Source: Bacteroidales bacterium UBA5382 (lineage in GTDB: Bacteria; Bacteroidota; Bacteroidia; Bacteroidales; Dysgonomonadaceae). Taken from it: a DNA stretch of 64,000 nucleotides. Positions 10,034 to 17,502 of the stretch are shown one piece after another. The notes beneath the pieces were generated by a model. That model did no database searches, was not told the DNA's origin, and was given only the letters and a program-made list of their open reading frames with translations. Position 1 is the first letter of the stretch. Each line of letters begins with the position of its first letter. Where the stretch lies: NCBI GenBank assembly GCA_002409745.1, contig DHOU01000002.1:48416-112415 (forward strand), in the 5' to 3' direction. The position numbers and the translations under genes are program-made.

Positions 10034-10325
10034 ATCCCTTTTTATCAAGAAACTGACTAAATCATATTTATTTAAATAATTATGTGTGTCGTGACGGAAA
10101 ACACATTTCATTGCACCCTGCAATATCCCTATATGATAAATAACGGATAATCATCATAAACCGGAATAAAGAATACGACTTCAGCGGGAAAACTCATTTT
10201 TTCGTCAAAATTTTTCTTTTTAGTTTTTCTTCTTTATACCTTTGTAACTCTAAGTCACACCTCTATGTACACATCTAACGGCACACAGAAGCGGATGTTT
10301 TTATTCATTCGATAAAATCAATAAT
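10034..10325. other. Intergenic gap with the promoter of the next gene
   Basis: A 292-bp AT-rich gap. Apart from the -7 element at 10237-10244 I see no repeat, RNA or coding signal in it. Confidence 0.6.
10237..10244 (+). promoter_or_regulatory. -7 element (TACCTTTG) of the fimbrillin-like gene
   Basis: TACCTTTG fits the Bacteroidota -7 consensus and is preceded by a T-rich -33 region. It predicts a 5' leader of about 75 nt before the ATG at 10326. Confidence 0.55.
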
Positions 10326-11588
10326 ATGAAAAAGTATTTTATTTTTTGGTTGCCGGCATTTTTTTTGCTGGCATCATGCAAAGGCGACAAAGCCGATGAG
10401 TCTGTCGCTGAAAACAATCCACAGATTAACGCGACTGTCCTCGATCTCAAATCAAGGATGACGAACGACATGTGGAGTAGCGGAGATTCGATTGGTATTT
10501 ATATGATGAAATCCGGCGGCTCACTTTTCGCCGACGCTTTAATCAGCAACATTCAATATGTAAATGTGGGTGATACGAAGTTCTTACCAAAAAATGAGGC
10601 AAACGCCATCGAATTTCCCTCCGACGGATCGAAAGTAGATTTTATCAGTTATTATCCGTATACAAAGGATATCGCAACGGATTTAACGGTACCGGTGGAT
10701 GTGAGCGATCAAACCGATCAGGCAGCCATCGACCTGTTGTTTTCCAACAATGCCATTGGATTGAAATCGGGAGATACGGAGGTAAATCTGTTTTTCCGCC
10801 ATCAACTATCTAAGGTAGTCCTGAACATCTCTTCCGATAATCCTTCGACGGACTTAAGCCGAATAAACGTCAAAATCAGCAATAGGGAAAAGAAAGCGAA
10901 TTTTTCCCTGAAAGACAGTACGCTTACGGGACAAAATGAGATAGGAGATATTCCTTTTAAGGTCAGTACGGACGGCAAAACGGCAGAAGCTATCTTACTC
11001 CCGAGCGCAGACCTGTCGGGCTGCGAACTGAGTTTTTCATTGGGTGAGGACAATCATTATACCAGCCGGTTAAAAGAGGGAGCGACTTTCGAGAAAATGC
11101 GGTTGTACACCTACAATATAATATTGCAATCGGGTACACAGACAGCAGCCATCGCAAATTCAAACATCGGCAAGTGGATTACCCAGTCTTCCGAAGATTT
11201 CACCCTACTTCCCGGCAACGAAACGCCCGGCGACGGCACGCAGGAAAATCCCTATACGGTGCTGCAAGTAAAAGAACATGACGGAGAAAACGATGTATGG
11301 GTGAAAGGATATATCGTCGGATATGCAAAAAGCGATAAAAACTATTTCATCATGCCCGATGACGTATCAGATGCAAAAGAGACGAATATTCTTCTTGGGT
11401 TGACGCCTGCCGGGCCAGACTTGGAGAGTGTCATTCCGGTACAATTACCTGATAATAAAATTCGGGAAAACTTGAATATAAAAAACCATCCCGAACGATT
11501 GGGAAAAAGTGTGATCATACAAGGTGATTTGGATAATTATCTGGGGAAAACCGGAGTTATAAACTTGAAAACAGGCAAATTTCAATGA
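10326..11588 (+). CDS. Fimbrillin-like lipoprotein with C-terminal DUF6359 (OB-fold-like) domain
   Basis: A 420-residue surface lipoprotein. The signal peptide ends in LLASCKGD. Residues 35-285 are a Mfa-like/fimbrillin domain: the opening SRMTNDMWSSGDSIGIYM matches the family pattern (ATR..WxxGDxIGIYM), and FRHQLSKVVLNI is the usual second motif. After a linker (PGDGTQENPYTVLQVKEH), the C-terminal ~110 residues match DUF6359, a small OB-like domain (VWVKGYIVGYAKSDKNYF, ending GVINLKTGKF). Fimbrillins are polymerised by donor-strand exchange after proteolytic maturation. No usher, anchor or tip genes are adjacent, so this could be an isolated surface adhesin rather than a pilus subunit. Confidence 0.82.
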   Translation: MKKYFIFWLPAFFLLASCKGDKADESVAENNPQINATVLDLKSRMTNDMWSSGDSIGIYMMKSGGSLFADALISNIQYVNVGDTKFLPKNEANAIEFPSDGSKVDFISYYPYTKDIATDLTVPVDVSDQTDQAAIDLLFSNNAIGLKSGDTEVNLFFRHQLSKVVLNISSDNPSTDLSRINVKISNREKKANFSLKDSTLTGQNEIGDIPFKVSTDGKTAEAILLPSADLSGCELSFSLGEDNHYTSRLKEGATFEKMRLYTYNIILQSGTQTAAIANSNIGKWITQSSEDFTLLPGNETPGDGTQENPYTVLQVKEHDGENDVWVKGYIVGYAKSDKNYFIMPDDVSDAKETNILLGLTPAGPDLESVIPVQLPDNKIRENLNIKNHPERLGKSVIIQGDLDNYLGKTGVINLKTGKFQ

Positions 11589-11688
11589 TATCAAAGTCTA
11601 CGGGCGGAAAAATGGCTCCTGAGAGAATCCTGAAAAACTTTTAATGAAAAGAAATTCATTTTTTATTGTTTCTTTCAAAAGAAATTTC

Positions 11689-11696
11689 TAATTTTG
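11689..11696 (+). promoter_or_regulatory. -7 element (TAATTTTG) of the gene at 11.7 kb
   Basis: TAATTTTG fits the TAnnTTTG consensus, about 42 bp upstream of the first Met codon, preceded by an AT-rich -33 region. Confidence 0.5.
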
Positions 11697-11737
11697 TGAG
11701 GTAAACCCATGACTTCATAGGTATAAATGTTTTTTAA

Positions 11738-12442
11738 ATGATTAATGTTATGGAAGAGAAAACAAATTCCGGCAACGATCGTAGACCGAAGAAAAACTAC
11801 AAGACCAATGAACAAGTCTTATTCGATTCTGAAACAATTTTCATCAATTTGAAATCACATCCGCTTATCAAGGCGACCCTGGCAGAGTACGGCTATACCG
11901 ACGAGAAAGTAGCCGAAGGGGAAACAATCTATCTATTTGCACGCAACACGTATAATGGTTTAAGAAAGGAAGAAGCCGAAAAAACCGTCGCCCGAAAAAA
12001 CCTCAACCGGAAAGCTGAAGAGTTTTCCACGGTTTATAACCGCCAGCGTAAAAGCGCCAAGATAATCTTCCGGCGCGATCCGATGGTGATCAAACAACTC
12101 GCTATTGAAGGTGAATTACCCGGCACCCTTTCTTCTCGTTTGGAAGAAGCCCGCAACTATTACAGGGTCATTAAAGCCGATACTTCGCTTGCCGAAAAGT
12201 TGCTCCCGATGAAAATCACTCCGGAAGAAATCGTCCGAGGCGAAACATTAGCGTCCGACACGGAAAAGGCGCGTGCAACTTACCTCGTAGAGAAGGGCGA
12301 AAAGGAAGACGCCACGGCGCAGAAAAATGCCGCTTTCAGGAATAATGATTATTGGATCAGCGAACTGAAGGCAGTTGCCAGCATCGCATTTGAAGACAAT
12401 CCGCAGTTGCTCGAAGCTCTCACCAAACGGGTAAAATCGTAA
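11738..12442 (+). CDS. Uncharacterised helical Bacteroidales protein
   Basis: A 234-residue cytoplasmic-looking protein: no signal peptide or membrane segment, rich in Lys and Glu, predicted almost entirely helical. It ends in a pattern (WISELKAVASIAFEDNPQLLEALTKRVKS) that I recognise as recurrent in uncharacterised Bacteroidota proteins, but I cannot attach a named family. The central part (KTVARKNLNRKAEEFSTVYNRQRKSAKIIFRRDP) is strongly basic. An alternative start is Met5 at 11750. Neither start has a clear ribosome-binding site. It is monocistronic, with its own promoter and a terminator immediately downstream. Confidence 0.68.
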   Translation: MINVMEEKTNSGNDRRPKKNYKTNEQVLFDSETIFINLKSHPLIKATLAEYGYTDEKVAEGETIYLFARNTYNGLRKEEAEKTVARKNLNRKAEEFSTVYNRQRKSAKIIFRRDPMVIKQLAIEGELPGTLSSRLEEARNYYRVIKADTSLAEKLLPMKITPEEIVRGETLASDTEKARATYLVEKGEKEDATAQKNAAFRNNDYWISELKAVASIAFEDNPQLLEALTKRVKS

Positions 12443-12462
12443 CGGGGATTTAAAAAAAAAAG

Positions 12463-12503
12463 AAAAACTTCCCCTCATCTTTAACCTTGAGAGGAAGTTT
12501 TCT
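12463..12503 (+). terminator. Rho-independent terminator
   Basis: AAAACTTCC and CTCA pair with TGAG and GGAAGTTTT around a loop of about ten bases, with T-rich sequence after the 3' arm and A-rich sequence before the 5' arm. It can act in both directions. It ends the gene at 11738-12442 and overlaps the last recognisable piece of the transposase fossil on the other strand. Confidence 0.7.
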
Positions 12504-13060
12504 TTCAAAATATAAAAGTGGTGACATCATAAAAAACAACGCTCATTTTTTCCGAAAGGACTTGCAGGGTATGGCGGTAACTAATTTCTTGTATTTGTTC
12601 TTTCTGTTTTTTATACAGTTTATCCAGATAACGAACGATAAATACGTTCTACATCGATTACTTCATTTTTGTATTTAAATATATAATCGAAGGTTCTTAA
12701 CTTACTTCCCGGATATATAAACGGGTGATGACTAAGTGGCGGAATAAACGGTCTTTTATCTAGTTAAAACCGATTTTGTCAAAGATTGTTTCCAACTACA
12801 ATTCGGTACCACCAAACGAAATGAGTGAAGGGCGGAGAAATACCTTTCAATAACAGATTCCTTGTCTTCTTTAAAATAAGAACCCATGCCGTCCGGCATA
12901 TCGCCGGACACCTCCCCTGTCCTTATTTAAAACACCATTCAATCTCTCCGGAATCAGCTGAACTACCGATAGTTTTCACCAATACAGATTTCCCATCATA
13001 TTTTTCGATGACTTGAACACTAATGCTCCCTCTCATATTTTTCTTTTTCCTGACAAACAT
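12500..13060 (-). pseudogene. IS1634-family transposase, decayed fragment
   Basis: The start is intact at 13060 (GCAGGA just before ATG) and reads MFVRKKKNMRGSISVQVI, then VKTIGSSADSGEIE, the typical N-terminus of IS1634-group transposases. A stop follows at 12925-12923. After that the minus strand keeps recognisable pieces in shifting frames: RHLVITRLYIREVS (~12740), then FDYIFKYKNEVIDVERIYR and, one frame over, LDKLYKKQKEQIQEISYRHT (~12590-12690). Next come SEKMSVVFYDVTT (first catalytic region, ~12520-12550) and LYFE after another shift. Intact members of the family read VYDSIGF...LRHLVIAR...VDYL...IYRYLDKLY...VFYDVTTLYFE in this order. At least three frameshifts or stops, and nothing after LYFE, so it is dead. 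I see no matching terminal inverted repeats. Confidence 0.82.
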
Positions 13061-13153
13061 TCCTGCAAAAATACGCCTAGCACTCAATTCTAAAAACCTA
13101 TATTTGATTTTTAAATACTTATATGCAAAATGAGCCACTCATTTGAAAAACAT

Positions 13154-14251
13154 CTATTGTAAAAGCTCTTCTAATCTTTTTTCAATATCTTCCCCTCTTA
13201 AATTACGATCTATAATCTTTCCATTTTGAATTAGTACGGTTGCAGGAATTGCCTTTACTCCATATAATTCTGCAGCTTCACACTGCCAGCCTTTTAGATC
13301 AGAGAGTTGTGGCCAAAGCAAAGTTAATTTTTCGATCGTGTTCTTCCATGCTTTTTCATTACTATCCAGAGAAACTCCGATAACACCGAATCCTCGATCC
13401 TTGAACTTACTATAAGCCGCTTTTACATGTGGCATCTCTTTAATACAAGGGACACACCAACTAGCCCAGAAATCAATCATCGTTACTTTATCCTCTCTTA
13501 TTAATTCACTAACAGCAATATTTTTTCCATCAGCTGTTTTCATTGAAAAATCTATAAAAGGCAATCCTATAGCTGTTTTCCTTTGATTATCTAATTCCGT
13601 AATAAAAGCAAGCACTTCGGGGATACGACATATTTCAGGTATTTCTGATGCTAACACTGCAACTTTTTCCGGATCAAAATATTGGGCATTACGAACTAGT
13701 TCTACCACTCCGGCAAGATTCCCGATATTGTTTTTGCAAAACTGGAAGCGGTATTGTTTAGTTTTTTCTTCGATCTCTTTCATTTCTTTTGTCAATTGTT
13801 CACGCTTATCATCTGTCATAGTCGAATCATTGTTCAAAGTACGAAACAAATCTAAGCTTTCCCCACACATCTGTTCTATATTATTAGTATATTCGGACCA
13901 GACTTCATTGGTTGCAGTCCCTTTAACCCGATAAATAACACCCGGATATGTATTGCTTATTTTGATATTCCCGTTTTCAAGAATAAACGGAATGAAAGCA
14001 GGGGCTTCTTTACTTTTGGAGTATATATAAACAATGACAGCAGTATCTTGTCTACCGGAAAATTCAAATTGACCATTTTTAATTCTCATCTCTTGAAGAA
14101 TAGTGGAATCCCACCCGTTCATTAAAATTAATTGTACGGTATCTCCATCCCGGCTTCCTCTAAGAGTCCCACTTACTTCATAAGAAGGAGTCGTTTGACA
14201 AGCGTATAGAAAACAAGCACATACGCTTAATAATTGAATCATTTTTTTCAT
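13154..14251 (-). CDS. TlpA-type thioredoxin-like lipoprotein with DUF4369-like N-terminus
   Basis: A 365-residue periplasm-facing lipoprotein (lipobox LYACQT). Residues 25-120 match the beta-rich DUF4369 domain common in Bacteroidota thioredoxin lipoproteins. A helical linker follows (about 125-225, TKEMKEIEEKTKQYRF). The C-terminal AhpC/TSA-thioredoxin domain (about 232-365) has the active site WASWCVPCIKEMP and the cis-Pro loop KAIPATVLI. The role is disulfide reduction or isomerisation of exported proteins. It is the last gene of the ECF-controlled SusCD operon, 12 bp after the FISUMP lipoprotein. TlpA proteins are frequent tails of such operons, and their substrate there is unknown. Confidence 0.9.
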   Translation of the reverse strand: MKKMIQLLSVCACFLYACQTTPSYEVSGTLRGSRDGDTVQLILMNGWDSTILQEMRIKNGQFEFSGRQDTAVIVYIYSKSKEAPAFIPFILENGNIKISNTYPGVIYRVKGTATNEVWSEYTNNIEQMCGESLDLFRTLNNDSTMTDDKREQLTKEMKEIEEKTKQYRFQFCKNNIGNLAGVVELVRNAQYFDPEKVAVLASEIPEICRIPEVLAFITELDNQRKTAIGLPFIDFSMKTADGKNIAVSELIREDKVTMIDFWASWCVPCIKEMPHVKAAYSKFKDRGFGVIGVSLDSNEKAWKNTIEKLTLLWPQLSDLKGWQCEAAELYGVKAIPATVLIQNGKIIDRNLRGEDIEKRLEELLQ

Positions 14252-14263
14252 ATCCTTCCTTTT

Positions 14264-14962
14264 TCATTTTGCATTGCGTACAAAACGGACACTTAACATC
14301 TCTTTATTAGGTTCCATACTTTGTCGATATACTTGTGATGATTTATAATATAATTTGCGATAATAATAGTAATTGCCTTCTTTATTTTCATCCGGAGTAA
14401 CCGTCCAGAAGAAACCGTATGATCCCATAAAACGATACCCGCTAGTTCCCATGGTTGTGTAAGGTGTATAATAACCACTCATTTGAAACTTTAATTGAAT
14501 GCCTTCACTTCCCTGACGCATCAGTTCTCCGGCATAGCTGCCACGCCATTCTAATTGGCCGGCTTCATCTGCAGACATCCCTAGCACTCGTTCCAACTGT
14601 TTCCAGTCGTCGTCTGTTGGTAGGCGCCATCCTGCTGGAACCGCTTCTAAAGCTCCATCCAGAGTGTATAGATATCCATATTTTTCAACATATTCATCAG
14701 AAAGCGGAGGATTATTATTCCATTCATAAGGCTGATACATAGTACAGTTTATTTCATTTCCTGTATTATAATGGCTATTCTCCACCGTCCAGTCCAGCCC
14801 TCCTATCCTTACCCAATGATATTCATAGCCATCACGGTCATCAGAGAATATTCCTGTTGCTTCAGGATAAATAGAGGGAATATCGATAGTTTCGTTATCA
14901 CAGCAAACGAAACCTATACTCCCAAAAAAGGAGAGAAGTATAAATTTATACAATTTCATCAT
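14264..14962 (-). CDS. FISUMP-domain surface lipoprotein
   Basis: A 232-residue lipoprotein (lipobox GFVCCDN). From residue 45 it matches the Fibrobacter succinogenes major paralogous domain: HWVRIGGLDWTVENSHY, then YGYLYTLDGALEAVPAGWRLPTDDDWKQLERVLG, and AGELMRQGSEG further on. The C-terminus (MLSVRFVRNAK) is the family ending VRCVRD in variant form. FISUMP domains are surface, carbohydrate- or adhesion-associated modules of unknown biochemistry. It sits between the metallopeptidase-like lipoprotein and TlpA, and all three are separated by about 12 bp, so they are co-expressed with SusCD. Confidence 0.83.
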   Translation of the reverse strand: MMKLYKFILLSFFGSIGFVCCDNETIDIPSIYPEATGIFSDDRDGYEYHWVRIGGLDWTVENSHYNTGNEINCTMYQPYEWNNNPPLSDEYVEKYGYLYTLDGALEAVPAGWRLPTDDDWKQLERVLGMSADEAGQLEWRGSYAGELMRQGSEGIQLKFQMSGYYTPYTTMGTSGYRFMGSYGFFWTVTPDENKEGNYYYYRKLYYKSSQVYRQSMEPNKEMLSVRFVRNAK

Positions 14963-14974
14963 TTGGACATAATT

Positions 14975-15889
14975 TTAATCGATGTAACCTAAATCATTAA
15001 ACAAACTTTTCAGTAGATCGTATTTTTGAAGAACAATCGGATAATTGGTATACATTTCTCTTACTTCCGATTCAGGAGTGTTAAATACTAAGTCGATAAA
15101 AGACTTTAAATCATTTTCTTTTGTAGGACAATATCCTTTAAAAGCCCAAACTCCTTCTATTAACCAGTAGGGAACAATAAATCCCCGTTTATTCAGTTCC
15201 AACATATTCTCTTCATCAGTATATTCAGTCAAACTAAAACTAGTTTGGTATAAGCCTTTAGATATCTTATAATAAGATTCCATTTCGTTTTCTTTTAAAG
15301 TTAACATACTACTCATTACCGTAGATAAGATTTGATTGGATAACGTTTGTTTCTCATCCATTGAAAGTTGATTGACATCTCCGGTTGCGATTGCAATACA
15401 TCTTTCATTACTCAAAGCCATAATACTTGTTTCTTTTCCATTATAAAGACTGGTGATACTATATATTATGAACCATGAAAAAGGACGAAGCTGAACAGAA
15501 AGATGAGGTAATATGTAACTCTTCAAAAAGGATGTTGATTGTCGCTTTGCCTCAAAACTAGTATGATATTCATAAGCATAGGTAAACACCGATATACTAC
15601 TTGAACCGACCGAGTAGGTCATGTCCAAGATTTCTGTGAAATATTTCATATCTCCATTAAAATCAGGAGCTAACTCTTCATGACGAAGCGTATCGGTAAA
15701 CAGTAAGAAACTATTTTCTTTTTCATAAAAGTCTCTTCTCAACACAGACTCCTCATCAGTAGCTCCGGGATCGGGTAAAAAATAAGATGTTCTGTTGTCA
15801 TATTCCGCGATAAGATTATCCTCTTTACCACAATCGGTTAATAGTAAGTATAGCCAAACAATTGCGAATAAATAAGCGTAATGTTTCAT
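14975..15889 (-). CDS. SusCD-associated lipoprotein resembling zinc metallohydrolase lipoproteins but lacking HExxH
   Basis: A 304-residue protein with a weak lipoprotein signal (LLLTDCGKE). Overall architecture and position resemble the substrate-import-associated metallohydrolase lipoproteins (TIGR04549 / Peptidase_Mx type): Asp-rich mature N-terminus, a middle helix, then YKISKGLY, and a C-terminal region ending PIVLQKYDLLKSLFNDLGYID like the family's REKxxIVxxYxxDxWGIDLD. Where the family has IHHEFAHIL just before that YxxIS motif, this protein reads TVMSSMLTL. No HExxH occurs anywhere in it. If the assignment is right it is a pseudo-enzyme kept for binding. The alignment is by eye, and a plain uncharacterised lipoprotein remains possible. 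Confidence 0.55.
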   Translation of the reverse strand: MKHYAYLFAIVWLYLLLTDCGKEDNLIAEYDNRTSYFLPDPGATDEESVLRRDFYEKENSFLLFTDTLRHEELAPDFNGDMKYFTEILDMTYSVGSSSISVFTYAYEYHTSFEAKRQSTSFLKSYILPHLSVQLRPFSWFIIYSITSLYNGKETSIMALSNERCIAIATGDVNQLSMDEKQTLSNQILSTVMSSMLTLKENEMESYYKISKGLYQTSFSLTEYTDEENMLELNKRGFIVPYWLIEGVWAFKGYCPTKENDLKSFIDLVFNTPESEVREMYTNYPIVLQKYDLLKSLFNDLGYID

Positions 15890-15900
15890 AATGTTATCAT

Positions 15901-17475
15901 TTAATCAATGGGAATTATAGTATAATTTCTCTCCGGACGTTCGTTATTTTTCATTCCCGTATTAAAGTTCAGGATACTCTGTGGAATAGGCAAAGTATAG
16001 GCGAGATCGTTTTCTTCCAGAATAAATTGATGTCGCTCTTTCATGGTATTGGATCCACGCCCCTCGTAGTAAGTATAGTTATGTACAATTCTTTTTGATT
16101 CTGGATATTTTTCACAACTGCTATAGCGCCTCAAATCAAACCAACGGTGTCCTTCCAATGCCAGCTCTTTGCGACGTTCTTCTCGGATTGCTTTTATCAA
16201 ATCTGTACCTGTCGTATTTACTTCATAAGAGACTCCATCTTTATAGCGATTTCGACGCAGAGTATTTAATGCAGAGCGGGCATCGTCCTCATTTCCTAAG
16301 TAAACGGCTGCTTCTGCTTTATTTAAATAGGCTTCAGACGAACGGAATAAAAATTTATCGGAAATGGTTGATTTATAACCCTGCAAACCAATATTATACT
16401 GATAGTAGTAGTATCCGGCATTATCTCTTGTATAGGTAGACATTGTTCCTTCGGATACCTTGGTATATCCTACAAAATCTTCATAAGTCCACCAGAATTT
16501 CTCCTTACGTAAGTCATCTGCGTCATAAGTGCCATATAATTCTTTAGATACCCTGAAGCTTTGGAAGTTATTACATAAAAAACACGGGATGTCATTCCCT
16601 CCCATTGAAAAAATATTCTCAACAGAGTTTTTGGTGAGAGGAGCTCCCGTTAAATGATTAAGATCAATTAAATCGGGACGAACTTTCAGCACCTTATCTG
16701 CATATCGGATTGCCATTTTCCAGTTTTGCATATACAAGTAAACCCGGCTCATTAATAAATGTACGGCAGTACTATCAGCCCTGTAAATAGATTTGGCTTT
16801 TCCGGTCTGAGATAAATTTCTTTCCGCTTGTTGCAAGTCCGACAGAACTTGGGCATAGACCTCCTGCACGGTGTTTCTCTGATAAACTTTATCATTCACT
16901 TTATTTTCAATTTTAATAGGAACGCCCAAATCAGAAGATGATGTTTGTGGATTATAAGGCTTACCGTATAAATTTACTAACCAGAAATAATACGCGCCTC
17001 TCAAGAAATGAGCTTCTCCATTTACGCGAATTGCTCCCGTTTTTTCATCCAAACTATTTTGAGGTACTTTCTTAACACTACTGATAATATTGTTCGCCAC
17101 ATTAATCAGTCGATAACTTTCGGTCCAGGTTACATTTTCTGAAAAGAATCCGGTGTAAGAATCTTTTGTGCCTACTCGTTGTTGCCAAGTGTAGTATCCA
17201 AATATCTTTTCTTTATTATCGAAGTCTGTACTGAAATACCCATTTTGCTCTTCCATCTCATCCCCCAGAAAGTGAATGAAGGCCCCTAGATTAGATGCGC
17301 CTGATATTGGGGAAGTACTTTGAACAGGACAATAGCAATCTCCGATAAGAAGTTCATCTAAATCTCTATAGGAACTTACATAATAGGTGTCTTGCGAATA
17401 TTCTTCCAAGAAGTCAGAGCAAGCAAACCCTATCAATAAACAAGCTATTATATAAATATAATTTAAGAATTTCAT
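15901..17475 (-). CDS. SusD/RagB-family lipoprotein (ECF-controlled locus)
   Basis: A 524-residue nutrient-binding lipoprotein, partner of the SusC encoded 28 bp upstream. Lipobox GFACSDF, then the SusD N-terminal region FLEEYSQDTYYVSSYRDLDELL. TPR-type helices carry HFLRGAYYFWLVNLYGKPY and LMSRVYLYMQNWKMAIRYAD. The C-terminal signature is KAIREERRKELALEGHRWFDLRRY near residue 430. The C-terminal region then ends YTLPIPQSILNFN. The tyrosine-rich, short loops resemble RagB-like proteins, some of which bind peptides. With no carbohydrate-active enzyme in the operon, a non-glycan ligand is plausible but unproven. Confidence 0.94.
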   Translation of the reverse strand: MKFLNYIYIIACLLIGFACSDFLEEYSQDTYYVSSYRDLDELLIGDCYCPVQSTSPISGASNLGAFIHFLGDEMEEQNGYFSTDFDNKEKIFGYYTWQQRVGTKDSYTGFFSENVTWTESYRLINVANNIISSVKKVPQNSLDEKTGAIRVNGEAHFLRGAYYFWLVNLYGKPYNPQTSSSDLGVPIKIENKVNDKVYQRNTVQEVYAQVLSDLQQAERNLSQTGKAKSIYRADSTAVHLLMSRVYLYMQNWKMAIRYADKVLKVRPDLIDLNHLTGAPLTKNSVENIFSMGGNDIPCFLCNNFQSFRVSKELYGTYDADDLRKEKFWWTYEDFVGYTKVSEGTMSTYTRDNAGYYYYQYNIGLQGYKSTISDKFLFRSSEAYLNKAEAAVYLGNEDDARSALNTLRRNRYKDGVSYEVNTTGTDLIKAIREERRKELALEGHRWFDLRRYSSCEKYPESKRIVHNYTYYEGRGSNTMKERHQFILEENDLAYTLPIPQSILNFNTGMKNNERPERNYTIIPID

Positions 17476-17502
17476 AGTGAATCTTTTTTATAAATAATAT
17501 TA

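Noticed and set aside
12825..13016. Small plus-strand frames at 12,487-12,678 and 12,825-13,016
   Set aside because: They lie opposite the transposase fossil and have no start signals.
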